This document shows positions 54,415 through 63,267 of a DNA stretch of 64,000 nt, piece after piece. This stretch comes from Streptomyces caniscabiei. Lineage in GTDB: Bacteria; Actinomycetota; Actinomycetes; Streptomycetales; Streptomycetaceae. A model generated the notes under the pieces. The model saw nothing but the letters and a program-made list of their open reading frames with translations, had not been told where the DNA came from and did no database searches. Position 1 is the stretch's first letter, and each line of letters begins with the position of its first letter. Both the position numbers and the translations under genes were made by a program. The stretch covers positions 434,001-498,000 of the forward strand of contig NZ_JABXWI010000002.1 in NCBI RefSeq assembly GCF_014930365.1, read 5' to 3'.

Positions 54415-55374
54415 TCAGTGGGCGGGCGAGGCGGCCGGGCGGAAGCGGCGGCGGTACTCGGCCGGGGAGATGGCGAGCGCCTTGACGAAGGCGCGGCGCA
54501 TCGCCTCGGCGGTGCCGTAGCCGCAGGCGCGGGAGACCTCCTCCACTCCGTCGGAGGTGTCCTCCAGGAGGCGGCGGGCGTGTTCGAGGCGGACCCGGTC
54601 GACGTACCGGCCGGGGGTCATGCCCGTCTCGGTGCGGAAGGCGCGGGCGAAGTGGCGGGGCGAGAGCCGGGCTCGGGCGGCCAGGTGTTCGACGCTCAGG
54701 TCGTCGCCGGGGTGCTCGGTGATCCACCGCTGGACCTCGCGCAGCGGTTCCCGTCGCGCGGTCTGGGCGGCGAGCTGGGCGCTGAACTGGGCCTGATTGC
54801 CCGGGCGGCGCAGAAAGACGACGAGATGACGGGCGATGGCGAGGGCGGCCTCGCGGCCGATGTCCTCCTCGACGAGCGCGAGGGCGAGGTCGATGCCGGC
54901 GGTGACGCCGGCGGAGGTGGCGATGTGCCCGTCGCGGACGAAGATGGGGTCGGGGTCGACCTCGACCGCCGGGTGCCGGCGGGCCAGGGTGTCGCAGTAC
55001 GCCCAGTGGGTGGTCGCCCGGCGGCCGTCCAGGAAGCCCGCCTCGGCGAGCAGGATGGCCCCGGTGCAGACCGAGACCAGGCGTTCCGCGCGCGAGCCGT
55101 GCTCGCGCAGCCACTCGACGACGCCGGCGGCCGGGTTCCGTGTGCCCTGGCCGCCCGGGACGAGCAGGGTGTGCGGGGCGGGGGCGGCGTCGAGGGTGTG
55201 GTCCGGGACGAGGGTGAGGCCGCTGGATGTGCGTACGGGTACGCCGTCCAGGGAGGCCGTGTGGATGCGGTAGGTCCCCGGTGTGTGCTGTTCCGCGCCG
55301 GCGAAGACCTCCAGCGGGCCGGTGACGTCGAGGCTCTGCACGCCGTCGAAGAGGACGACCAGGACAGTTCGCAT
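54415..55374 (-). CDS. GlxA-type AraC family regulator with DJ-1 domain
   Basis: A 319-residue regulator: N-terminal DJ-1/PfpI domain (about 1-190, VSVCTGAILLAEAGFL) and C-terminal AraC double HTH (about 220-315, LSVEHLAARARLSPRHFARAF and the GYGTAEAMRRAFVKAL helix). It is likely to sense a small ligand and to control the downstream DJ-1 gene. The ATG at 55374 was chosen for the family-typical start. Confidence 0.92.
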   Translation of the reverse strand: MRTVLVVLFDGVQSLDVTGPLEVFAGAEQHTPGTYRIHTASLDGVPVRTSSGLTLVPDHTLDAAPAPHTLLVPGGQGTRNPAAGVVEWLREHGSRAERLVSVCTGAILLAEAGFLDGRRATTHWAYCDTLARRHPAVEVDPDPIFVRDGHIATSAGVTAGIDLALALVEEDIGREAALAIARHLVVFLRRPGNQAQFSAQLAAQTARREPLREVQRWITEHPGDDLSVEHLAARARLSPRHFARAFRTETGMTPGRYVDRVRLEHARRLLEDTSDGVEEVSRACGYGTAEAMRRAFVKALAISPAEYRRRFRPAASPAH

Positions 55375-55471
55375 GCCTTCGATTCTTGGGCCGCCGGAGC
55401 ATGACCGCAATGACGAGCACCCCACCTTTCCTGCCATGGCCGGAGGCGGGGCGGGGGCGCCCCCGACGACG

Positions 55472-55491
55472 TACCAACCAGTCGGTAACCT
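55472..55491 (+). promoter_or_regulatory. TetR-like operator overlapping -10, leaderless gene
   Basis: TACCAACCAGTCGGTA (55472-55487) is a near-palindrome of the TACCnAC/GTnGGTA class. It overlaps TAACCT (55486-55491), a -10-like hexamer ending 7 nt before the ATG at 55499. No Shine-Dalgarno is seen, so repression of a leaderless transcript is plausible. Confidence 0.5.
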
Positions 55492-55498
55492 GCCCGGC

Positions 55499-56365
55499 AT
55501 GACCTCTTCTCTGCCGGAGCGCGCCGGGCGGCGCTGCCACAGCCTCCTCAATCCGTTCCACTCCGCGCACTACTTCTCGCCGGACCTCGGGCGGGAGCTG
55601 GCCGCCGTGGGGGTCGAGGACCCGAGGGCGGCGTACTTCGCCGTACGGGCCGCCGCCCTGGGCGCCGTCGGCGCGGGCGCCGTGACGGCGACGTTCTTCA
55701 ACTTCCGTCACGAGCTGGTGGCGGAGCACGTGCCCGCCGTGTGGGGGACGGCGTCGCCGACTGTCGTGCTGGGCGCCCGTGAGCGTGCCGTCGACGCCAC
55801 GCTGCGCCGACTCCTCGGCGAGGAGCTGATCGCCTCCGGGGAGATCGCCGAGGCGGCGGAGCTGGCGCTGCGCGCCACGGAGGCGTGCACGCGGACCGCG
55901 CGCCCCCTGTACGCCGCGCACGCCGATCTCCCCGTACCCGAGCGCCCTCATCTCGCGCTCTGGCACGCGGCCACCCTGCTGCGGGAGCACCGGGGCGACG
56001 GACATCTCGCGGTGCTCCTGCACGCCGGTCTCGACCCGGTGGAGGCCCTGGCCAGCCATGCCGCGACCGGGAAGGGCATGTCGCCGAAGTGGGCCACCGC
56101 CACGCGCGGCTGGACGCGGGACGACTGGGACGCGGCGTGCGCCCGGCTCCGCGAGCGCGGGCTTCTCGACGCCGAGGGCGGGCTGACGCAGGCGGGCACG
56201 GCTCTCCGCAGGGACATCGAGGACGCGACGGACCGCCTGGACCTGGCCCCGTACGAGCGCCTGGGCGCGGCCGGGGTGGAACGGCTCACCGAGCTGATGA
56301 CCGGCCTGGTGACGACGATGCTCGGCGCGGGGGCGTTCCCGGCGGGGATGATCGGCAAGGGCTGA
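55499..56365 (+). CDS. SCO6745 family protein (SalK-like)
   Basis: A 288-residue protein of the family named after S. coelicolor SCO6745. Seen: CHSLLNPFHSAHYFSPDL, AVTATFFNFRHELV and a C-terminal winged-helix-like region (WTRDDWDAACARLRERGLLD). No catalytic motif is recognised. It has a leaderless-type promoter with a TetR-like operator, divergent from the GlxA gene. Confidence 0.8.
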   Translation: MTSSLPERAGRRCHSLLNPFHSAHYFSPDLGRELAAVGVEDPRAAYFAVRAAALGAVGAGAVTATFFNFRHELVAEHVPAVWGTASPTVVLGARERAVDATLRRLLGEELIASGEIAEAAELALRATEACTRTARPLYAAHADLPVPERPHLALWHAATLLREHRGDGHLAVLLHAGLDPVEALASHAATGKGMSPKWATATRGWTRDDWDAACARLRERGLLDAEGGLTQAGTALRRDIEDATDRLDLAPYERLGAAGVERLTELMTGLVTTMLGAGAFPAGMIGKG

Positions 56366-56453
56366 GAGCTCGGACGACACAGGCATGAACGGAGCCGGAC
56401 GCGGTACCCGGTCGTTCCTGGCCCAGCCAGCCGGGAGACGAAAGGGGAAGTAC

Positions 56454-56597
56454 GTGTTCCGTGCGATCGCAGACGTGTTGCGGCAGATCGGTGGGGCCAT
56501 CGCGACGGTGGTCACGCTGCCGTTCCGGGCCGTGGCCCGGCTCTTCGGGGGCGCGTCGAGTTCGACGCGCCGCACCGGGCGGGCCCGCCGGGCCTGA
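56454..56597 (+). CDS. Small LPFR-motif protein (47 residues)
   Basis: MFRAIADVLRQIGGAIATVV followed by TLPFRAVARLFGGASS and a basic Arg-rich tail. One amphipathic or membrane helix is predicted, with the LPFR motif at its end, which matches small Streptomyces proteins I recall by that name. The GTG at 56454 follows AAAGGGGAAG at about 4 nt. It is followed by a strong hairpin. The function is unknown. Confidence 0.8.
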   Translation: MFRAIADVLRQIGGAIATVVTLPFRAVARLFGGASSSTRRTGRARRA

Positions 56598-56620
56598 GGA
56601 CGCTCCAGGCCGTGAGTCAT

Positions 56621-56652
56621 GGGAGCCGGACGCGTGGTCGCGTCCGGCTCCC
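56621..56652 (+). terminator. Terminator after LPFR small gene
   Basis: A perfect 14-bp stem (GGGAGCCGGACGCG / CGCGTCCGGCTCCC) with loop TGGT. Confidence 0.85.
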
Positions 56653-56753
56653 GCGCTGTCCGGGACCCGCGCGTTTCCCTCCCTGAGCCCCCGCTGTCGG
56701 TGCCACCTGCCACAATTGCCGCGCAACCTCAGTGGAGAAGGCGGTACGGGAAC

Positions 56754-59144
56754 GTGACGACACCCGGGTCCATCGAAGTACGGTCCATCGAAGGCAGGAT
56801 CGCCGAGGAGCTCGGCGTACGGGAGCGGCAGGTCAGGGCCGCGGTGGAGCTGCTCGACGGCGGTTCGACCGTGCCCTTCATCGCCCGGTACCGCAAGGAA
56901 GCGACCGAGATGCTCGACGACGCGCAGCTGCGCACGCTCGAGGAGCGGCTGCGCTACCTGCGGGAGCTGGAGGAGCGGCGCGCCGCGATCCTCGAATCGG
57001 TGCGCGAGCAGGGCAAGTTGACGCCCGAGGTCGAGGAGCGGATCCGCGGCGCCGAGACCAAGGCCCGCCTGGAGGACATCTACCTCCCCTTCAAGCCGAA
57101 GCGGCGCACCAAGGCGCAGATCGCCCGCGAGGCCGGCCTCGAACCGCTGGCCGAGGGCCTGCTCGGCGACCCGACCGTCGAGCCGCTGGCCGCCGCCGCG
57201 GCGTTCGTGGACGCCGACAAGGGCGTCGCGGACCCGCAGGCCGCCCTCGACGGCGCGCGGGCGATCCTCACCGAGCGGTTCTCGGAGGACGCCGACCTGA
57301 TCGGCGAGCTGCGCGAGCGCATGTGGGTACGGGGCCGCCTCGCCGCCAAGGTGAAGGAGGGCAAGGAGGAGGCGGGCGCCAAGTTCGCCGACTACTTCGA
57401 CTTCGCCGAGCCGTTCACCGACCTGCCCTCGCACCGCATCCTGGCGATGCTGCGCGGCGAGAAGGAGGACGTCCTCGATCTCGTCCTGGAGCCGGAGGAG
57501 CCCTCCGAGCAGCCCGGCCCCTCGTCGTACGAGGGAATCGTCGCCCATCGCTTCCAGATCGCCGACCGGGGGCGCCCCGGCGACAAATGGCTGACGGACA
57601 CCGTCCGCTGGGCCTGGCGGACCCGGATCCTCGTCCACCTCGGCATCGATCTGCGGCTGCGGCTGCGGACGGCCGCCGAGGACGAGGCGGTGAACGTGTT
57701 CGCGGCGAACCTGCGCGACCTGCTCCTCGCCGCCCCCGCCGGGACCCGGGCGACGCTGGGCCTGGACCCCGGTTTCCGTACGGGGGTGAAGGTCGCCGTG
57801 GTGGACGCCACCGGCAAGGTCGTCGCCACCGACGTCATCTACCCGCACGTCCCGGCCAACAAGTGGGACGAGGCCATCGCCAAGCTGGCGCGGCTGGCCA
57901 AGGAGCACGCGGTCGAACTGATCGCCATCGGCAACGGCACGGCGTCCCGCGAGACCGACAAGCTCGCCGGTGAACTGATCACCCGGCACCCGGAGTTGCA
58001 GCTCACCAAGGTGATGGTGTCCGAGGCGGGCGCGTCCGTGTACTCGGCGTCGGCGTTCGCCTCGCAGGAGCTGCCCGGGATGGACGTCTCGCTGCGGGGC
58101 GCCGTCTCCATCGCGCGCCGCCTCCAGGACCCGCTCGCCGAGCTGGTCAAGATCGACCCCAGGTCGATCGGTGTCGGTCAGTACCAGCACGACCTGTCCG
58201 AGGTGAAGCTGTCGCGTTCCCTGGACGCGGTGGTCGAGGACTGTGTGAACGGTGTGGGCGTCGACGTCAACACCGCCTCCGCGCCGCTGCTCGCCCGGGT
58301 CTCCGGCATCTCCTCCGGGCTCGCCGAGAACATCGTGGCCCACCGCGACACCAACGGCCCCTTCACCTCGCGTGCCGAGCTGAAGGGCGTGGCGCGGCTC
58401 GGCCCCAAGGCGTACGAGCAGTGCGCGGGCTTCCTGCGGATCCGGGGCGGCGCCGACCCGCTGGACGCGTCCAGCGTGCACCCGGAGGCGTACCCGGTGG
58501 TGCGGCGGATGGTGAAGACGGCGGGCAGCGAGGTCGCGGCGCTGATCGGCAACACGAGTGTGCTGCGGTCGCTGAAGCCCCGCGACTTCGTGGACGAGAC
58601 GTTCGGTCTGCCGACGGTGACGGACATCCTGAAGGAGCTGGAGAAGCCGGGGCGGGACCCCCGGCCGGCCTTCAAGACGGCCACCTTCAAGGAGGGCGTC
58701 GAGAAGATCTCCGACCTGGAGGCCGGGATGGTCCTGGAGGGCGTCGTGACGAACGTCGCGGCCTTCGGGGCGTTCATCGACGTCGGTGTCCACCAGGACG
58801 GGCTGGCGCACGTCTCCGCGCTGTCCCGGACGTTCGTCAAGGATCCGCGTGACGTGGTCAAGCCCGGGGACATCGTGAAGGTGAAGGTGCTCGACGTCGA
58901 CATTCCGCGGAAGCGGATCTCGCTGACGCTGCGGTTGGACGACGAGGCGGCGCCGAAGGGGGCCGCCGCCGGGCAGGCCGGTGGAGGGGCTCGGTCTCAG
59001 CGCGGGGCGCGTGGGGGGCAGCCGCCTCGGCAGCAGGGGCGTGGGGGTTCGCGGCAGGGTGGTGCGGCGGCGCCGCCGCCGGCGAACAGTGCGATGGCTG
59101 ATGCGTTGCGGCGGGCGGGGTTGGTGAACAAGAAGCGGGGGTGA
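56754..59144 (+). CDS. tex: Tex-like RNA-binding transcription accessory protein
   Basis: A 796-residue Tex protein. In order: N-terminal Tex domain ([17 protein letters not shown]), YqgF/RNase H-like domain ([18 protein letters not shown]), helix-hairpin-helix ([20 protein letters not shown]), and an S1 domain near residues 655-725 ([19 protein letters not shown]). The Gly/Arg/Gln-rich tail is low complexity. It interacts with transcribing RNA polymerase and structured RNA. It starts with GTG at 56754; translation from earlier in-frame codons would run through the preceding terminator. Confidence 0.95.
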   Translation: MTTPGSIEVRSIEGRIAEELGVRERQVRAAVELLDGGSTVPFIARYRKEATEMLDDAQLRTLEERLRYLRELEERRAAILESVREQGKLTPEVEERIRGAETKARLEDIYLPFKPKRRTKAQIAREAGLEPLAEGLLGDPTVEPLAAAAAFVDADKGVADPQAALDGARAILTERFSEDADLIGELRERMWVRGRLAAKVKEGKEEAGAKFADYFDFAEPFTDLPSHRILAMLRGEKEDVLDLVLEPEEPSEQPGPSSYEGIVAHRFQIADRGRPGDKWLTDTVRWAWRTRILVHLGIDLRLRLRTAAEDEAVNVFAANLRDLLLAAPAGTRATLGLDPGFRTGVKVAVVDATGKVVATDVIYPHVPANKWDEAIAKLARLAKEHAVELIAIGNGTASRETDKLAGELITRHPELQLTKVMVSEAGASVYSASAFASQELPGMDVSLRGAVSIARRLQDPLAELVKIDPRSIGVGQYQHDLSEVKLSRSLDAVVEDCVNGVGVDVNTASAPLLARVSGISSGLAENIVAHRDTNGPFTSRAELKGVARLGPKAYEQCAGFLRIRGGADPLDASSVHPEAYPVVRRMVKTAGSEVAALIGNTSVLRSLKPRDFVDETFGLPTVTDILKELEKPGRDPRPAFKTATFKEGVEKISDLEAGMVLEGVVTNVAAFGAFIDVGVHQDGLAHVSALSRTFVKDPRDVVKPGDIVKVKVLDVDIPRKRISLTLRLDDEAAPKGAAAGQAGGGARSQRGARGGQPPRQQGRGGSRQGGAAAPPPANSAMADALRRAGLVNKKRG

Positions 59145-59180
59145 GTGGTTCGGGGTGGGTGGGTGAGTGCGGGCCCGGTG

Positions 59181-59212
59181 GGGGCTGGTCGCGCAGTTCC
59201 CCGCGCCCCTGA
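59181..59212 (-). repeat. Intergenic repeat copy 3
   Basis: A copy in inverted orientation. Its inner 22 bp (59191-59212) are the perfect reverse complement of 59286-59307 in copy 4, with extended similarity on the outer side. Confidence 0.88.
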
Positions 59213-59242
59213 AAAGCAGGGGCTGCGCCCCGTGCTTTTCAG
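59209..59242. terminator. Bidirectional terminator, tex and ABC-F genes
   Basis: CTGAAAAGCA-GGGGC pairs with GCCCC-TGCTTTTCAG with one bulged G and a 3-nt loop. It lies between the convergent tex and ABC-F genes, with T-rich and A-rich sides typical of a two-way terminator. Confidence 0.85.
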
Positions 59243-59285
59243 GCCCGTCGCCGGTCGCCTTTCAGGGCCACGGGGGCCTGGTCTC

Positions 59286-59317
59286 TCAGGGGCGCGGGGA
59301 ACTGCGCGAGAAGCCCC
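59286..59317 (+). repeat. Intergenic repeat copy 4
   Basis: TCAGGGGCGCGGGGAACTGC, continuing GCGAGAAGCCCC; direct orientation, mirror partner of copy 3. Confidence 0.88.
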
Positions 59318-59343
59318 ACTCAGCCGCAGCCGGGGACGCGCCC

Positions 59344-60984
59344 TCAGCTCTCCGTCACCTTGCCCGCCTCCACCGCGAAGCGTCTCGTCACCCTCACCGC
59401 GTCCAGCATGCGGCGGTCGTGGGTCACCAGGAGCAGCGTGCCCTCGTACGTGTCGAGGGCGGATTCGAGTTGCTCGATGGCCGGGAGGTCCAGGTGGTTG
59501 GTGGGCTCGTCGAGGATCAGGAGGTTGACCCCTCGGCCCTGGAGCAGCGCCAGCGCCGCGCGGGTGCGTTCGCCCGGGGAGAGGGTCACCGCCGGCCGTA
59601 GGACGTGGGCCGCCTTGAGGCCGAACTTGGCGAGCAGGGTGCGGACCTCGGCGGGCTCGGTGTCGGGGACGGCCTTGGCGAAGGCGTCGAGGAGGGCCTC
59701 GGGGCCGTGGAAGAGGGCGCGGGCCTGGTCGACCTCGCCGACCAGGACACCGGAGCCCAGGGCGGCGTGGCCCGAGTCCAGCGGGACCCGGCCGAGAAGT
59801 GCGCCCAGGAGCGTGGACTTGCCGGCCCCGTTCGCGCCGGTGATGGCGACGCGGTCCGCCCAGTCGATCTGCAGCGAGACCGGGCCGAAGGCGAAGTCGC
59901 CGCGCCGCACCTCCGCGTCACGCATCGTGGCGACCACGGCGCCGGAGCGCGGGCTCGCCGCGATCTCCATGCGCAGCTCCCACTCCTTGCGCGGCTCCTC
60001 CACCACGTCCAGCCGTTCGATCATGCGCTGGGTCTGCCGGGCCTTCGCGGCCTGCTTCTCGCTCGCCTCGCTGCGGAACTTGCGGCCGATCTTGTCGTTG
60101 TCGTTGTTCGCCTTGCGCCGCGCGTTCTTGACGCCCTTGTCCATCCAGGAACGCTGCATCTGGGCGCGGTCCTGGAGGGCGGACTTCTTGTCGGCGTACT
60201 CCTCGTAGTCGTCGCGGGCGTGCCGGCGGGCGGTCTCGCGCTCCTCCAGGTAGGCCTCGTACCCGCCGCCGTAGAGGTTGATCTGGTTCTGGGCGAGGTC
60301 GAGTTCGAGGACCTTGGTGACCGTGCGGGTGAGGAACTCGCGGTCGTGGCTGACGACGACCGTGCCCGCGCGCAGGCCGGAGACGAAGCGTTCGAGCCGT
60401 TCCAGGCCGTCCAGGTCGAGGTCGTTGGTGGGTTCGTCGAGGAGGAAGACGTCGTAGCGGGACAGCAGCAGGGAGGCGAGCCCGGCGCGGGCGGCCTGGC
60501 CGCCGGAGAGGCCGGTCATCGGCTGGTCCAGGTCGACGCCGAGGCCGAGGGAGTCGGCGACCTCCTCCGCCCGCTCGTCGAGGTCGGCGCCGCCGAGGTC
60601 GAGCCAGCGCTCCAGGCTCACCGAGTACGCGTCGTCGGAGCCCGGCGCGCCCTCCACCAGCGCCTGGGTCGCCTCGTCCATCACCCGCTGGGCCTCGGCG
60701 ACCCCCGTGCGCCGGGCCAGGAACTCCCGTACGGTCTCGCCCTCCCGCCGCTCCGGTTCCTGCGGCAGGTGCCCGACGGTCGCGGTCGGCGGGGACAGCC
60801 GCAGCTCGCCCTCCTCCGGTGGGAGCAGACCGGCGAGCAGGCGCAGCAGCGTGGATTTGCCGGCGCCGTTTGCGCCGACCAGCCCGATCACATCACCGGG
60901 GGCGACGACGAGGTCCAGTCCGGTGAAGAGCGAGCGGTCGCCGTGTCCGGCGGCGAGGTTCTTGACGACGAGGGTGGCGGTCAC
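59344..60984 (-). CDS. ABC-F family ATPase (ribosome-associated)
   Basis: A 546-residue ABC-F protein with two ATPase modules. Seen: Walker A GANGAGKST in both halves, signatures LSGGQAARAGLASLLL and LSPGERTRAALALL, Walker B LLDEPTNDLDLDG and ILDEPTNHLDLPA. A charged linker (about 230-310, KKSALQDRAQMQ and RKANNDNDKIGRKFRSEAS) is the P-site tRNA-interacting motif region. No transmembrane segment. Such proteins act on ribosomes, and some give antibiotic resistance; the class here is not decided. It starts with GTG. Confidence 0.92.
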   Translation of the reverse strand: MTATLVVKNLAAGHGDRSLFTGLDLVVAPGDVIGLVGANGAGKSTLLRLLAGLLPPEEGELRLSPPTATVGHLPQEPERREGETVREFLARRTGVAEAQRVMDEATQALVEGAPGSDDAYSVSLERWLDLGGADLDERAEEVADSLGLGVDLDQPMTGLSGGQAARAGLASLLLSRYDVFLLDEPTNDLDLDGLERLERFVSGLRAGTVVVSHDREFLTRTVTKVLELDLAQNQINLYGGGYEAYLEERETARRHARDDYEEYADKKSALQDRAQMQRSWMDKGVKNARRKANNDNDKIGRKFRSEASEKQAAKARQTQRMIERLDVVEEPRKEWELRMEIAASPRSGAVVATMRDAEVRRGDFAFGPVSLQIDWADRVAITGANGAGKSTLLGALLGRVPLDSGHAALGSGVLVGEVDQARALFHGPEALLDAFAKAVPDTEPAEVRTLLAKFGLKAAHVLRPAVTLSPGERTRAALALLQGRGVNLLILDEPTNHLDLPAIEQLESALDTYEGTLLLVTHDRRMLDAVRVTRRFAVEAGKVTES

Positions 60985-61043
60985 AGGGGGCGATCCTAAC
61001 GACAGGGCGGCGCCCGGGGCGCGTCGCACCGGGCGGAGCGCGC

Positions 61044-62072
61044 TCAGCGGCCCATCGGTTCCACCAGCACCGTCCCCGAGGTGCGCGCCACGATGAACGA
61101 TTCTCCCTTCACCGCCTTGGGGTCCAGGCCGATGCGGTGCCGGCCCGCCGGGAGGATGCCGTCGAAGAAGCGGTAGGTGTGGGGGCGGTAGAGACGGTCG
61201 AGGCGGTAGGCGGTCAGCTCCACCCGGCAGGTGGAGGTGATCTCGATGCCGGCCTGCCCGTCGGCGGCGACGAGACGGGTGAGGCGGCGCTGTTCGGCCG
61301 GGCTGCGGTCGAGGGCGTGCTCGATCTGGGCGACGAGGAGCGGGATGATCGGGGCGAGCCCGTCGACGTAGGCGACCTGGACGCCCGCGCGGTCGAAGGT
61401 CCGCCGCACGGCGTCGCGGTCCGCCGCGCCGACGGCCCGTCCGAAGGCCACGGCGCCGTAGCCGCGCAGTTCCTCCGGTGGCACGCCGGTGGCGTCCTGC
61501 GCTATGTCGGCGCCGATCCCGATGGCGCGCAGGGCGGCGGCGAGTCGGGCGAGCACGGAGACGCGGGCGCCGATGAGGAGGACCCGGCGCCGGGCCGACG
61601 GCTCGGCGTCCGACTCGCGCAACAGGGACTGCAGGGCGTCGCGGTACTCGGAGCCGTGGAAGCGGAAGGGGCCGATGCCGGTGTAGCCGTTGAGCTTGAG
61701 GTCGGCCTCCTCCTCCGTCTGCCAGGCGAAGTCCCGCCAGACGAAGTCGTCGCCGTCCCGCTCTATCACCGCGGTCACCGCCCCGCAGGCGAGGTCGGCG
61801 CATTCGGGGCAGCCGTAGATGACGTAACGGCCGCTGGTCAGGGGTGCTTCGGCCTCCAGGAGCAGACTGCGCACCTGGGCGGTGAAGATCGAGGGCGGGA
61901 CGTCGGAGGCGAGGGGGGAGACGGCGTCGAGGTCGGAGAGCTGGAACAGCAGCGGGCGTCCGTCGACGATGAAGTCCACGAAGTCCCGGTGCACTTGGTA
62001 ACCACCGTCGGCGAGGACGCCACCGGCTCGCATCGCCGGTGCCAGGCCGAAGGTCGCGTACTCGGCAGACAT
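61044..62072 (-). CDS. Uncharacterised protein with Rossmann-like half
   Basis: A 342-residue protein I cannot name with confidence. The N-terminal part (FVDFIVDGRPLLFQLSDLD, YVIYGCPECADLACGAVTAV) has a CPEC-type cysteine pair and a repeating beta-rich pattern. The C-terminal half (RRVLLIGARVSVLARLAAAL, VAFGRAVGAADRD) looks like a nucleotide-binding or oxidoreductase fold. It is divergent from the D-amino-acid oxidase gene and lies 59 nt upstream of the ABC-F gene on the same strand. Confidence 0.7.
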   Translation of the reverse strand: MSAEYATFGLAPAMRAGGVLADGGYQVHRDFVDFIVDGRPLLFQLSDLDAVSPLASDVPPSIFTAQVRSLLLEAEAPLTSGRYVIYGCPECADLACGAVTAVIERDGDDFVWRDFAWQTEEEADLKLNGYTGIGPFRFHGSEYRDALQSLLRESDAEPSARRRVLLIGARVSVLARLAAALRAIGIGADIAQDATGVPPEELRGYGAVAFGRAVGAADRDAVRRTFDRAGVQVAYVDGLAPIIPLLVAQIEHALDRSPAEQRRLTRLVAADGQAGIEITSTCRVELTAYRLDRLYRPHTYRFFDGILPAGRHRIGLDPKAVKGESFIVARTSGTVLVEPMGR

Positions 62073-62138
62073 GGTGTGAGTATCCCCACAAAGGCAGACT
62101 TGTGAGCACTGCATGTCATATTCCGTTAACGTCCCTGG

Positions 62139-63089
62139 GTGACCAGTGAATCGAACAGTGATGTGATCGTGGTCGGTGGCGGAGTCGTCGGTCTTACGAC
62201 CGCCGTCGTGCTGGCGGAGAGCGGCAGCCGGGTTCGGGTGTGGGCGCGGGAGCCCGGGGAGCGTGCGACGTCCGGCGTCGCGGGTGGACTGTGGTGGCCG
62301 TATCGGATCGAACCGGAGGAGCGGGTCGGCGCGTGGGCGCTCGACAGCCTCGCCGTGTACGAGGAGTTGGCGGCCCGGCCGGACGAGACGGGCGTACGTA
62401 TGGTCGAGGGCGTACATGGCGGGACGTCGCTGGACGGGCTCGGTGCGTGGGCCTCGCGCGTGGCCGGGCTGCGGGCGGCGACGGCCGGGGAGTACCCGGG
62501 TGCCGGGCTGTGGGCGCGGCTGCCGCTGATCGACATGCCGGTCCAGCTGCGGTGGCTGCGCGAGCGGTTCGTCGCGGCGGGCGGTGCGGTGGAGGAGCGC
62601 ACGGTGACCGACCTCGCGGCCGTCGACGCGCCCGTGGTCGTCAACTGCACGGGGCTGGGCGCCCGGGAGCTGGTGCCGGATCCCTCCGTACGGCCGGTGC
62701 GGGGGCAGTTGGTCGTGGTGGAGAACCCGGGGATCGACACCTGGCTCACGTCGGTGGACCAGGAAGGGGCCAAGAGCACGTACTTCATGCCGCAGCCGGG
62801 CGGGCTGATCCTGGGCGGTACGGCGGAGGAGGACGCCTGGTCCCTGACGCCGGACCCGGTGGTCGCGGACGAGATCGTGGCGCGGTGCGCGGCGCTCCGG
62901 CCGGAGATCGCGGGGGCCCGGATCATCGGGCACCGGGTCGGGCTGCGGCCCGCGCGCCCGGCGGTCCGCCTGGAGCGGGAACTCCTGCCGGGCGGTAGGG
63001 CGTTGGTGCACAACTACGGGCACGGCGGGGCGGGGGTCACGGTGGCGTGGGGATGCGCGCGGGAGGCCGCTCGGCTCACCGCCGTGTGA
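62139..63089 (+). CDS. D-amino-acid oxidase family FAD enzyme
   Basis: A 316-residue DAAO-type flavoenzyme oxidising D-amino acids or similar amines. Seen: FAD-binding VIVVGGGVVGLTTAVVLAESG, ATSGVAGGLWWPY, and the C-terminal HNYGHGGAGVTVAWGCA, a DAAO hallmark. It starts with GTG at 62139. A TAACGT element ends 6 nt before it, so it may be leaderless. There is no clear targeting signal. Confidence 0.92.
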   Translation: MTSESNSDVIVVGGGVVGLTTAVVLAESGSRVRVWAREPGERATSGVAGGLWWPYRIEPEERVGAWALDSLAVYEELAARPDETGVRMVEGVHGGTSLDGLGAWASRVAGLRAATAGEYPGAGLWARLPLIDMPVQLRWLRERFVAAGGAVEERTVTDLAAVDAPVVVNCTGLGARELVPDPSVRPVRGQLVVVENPGIDTWLTSVDQEGAKSTYFMPQPGGLILGGTAEEDAWSLTPDPVVADEIVARCAALRPEIAGARIIGHRVGLRPARPAVRLERELLPGGRALVHNYGHGGAGVTVAWGCAREAARLTAV

Positions 63090-63100
63090 GCGCGGCTGCG

Positions 63101-63193
63101 GGCCGACCGCCGTCCGGGCTCGGTTCCAGGCCGACCGCCGTCCGGGCGCGGCTCCGGGCAGGACGGGCGGTCGGGCGGTCGGGCGGTCGGGCG
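63101..63193. repeat. Short tandem repeats after DAAO gene
   Basis: A 28-bp unit (starting GGCCGACCGCCGTCCGGGC) occurs twice from 63101 and 63129, then GGGCGGTC repeats three times at 63165-63188 plus a partial unit. It is probably non-coding slippage sequence. Confidence 0.75.
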
Positions 63194-63200
63194 CGGGTCG

Positions 63201-63242
63201 TGGGGCCGGTCGCGCAGTTCCCCGCGCGCCCCTGAAGGGCGC
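63201..63242 (-). repeat. Intergenic repeat copy 5
   Basis: Inverted copy of the dispersed element: TGGGGCCGGTCGCGCAGTTC, then CCCGCGCGCCCCTGAAGGGCGC. It lies between the convergent DAAO and BCCT genes and can form a hairpin. Confidence 0.85.
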
Positions 63243-63267
63243 CCGGCACGCCGGCCCCGGCGCGTGC

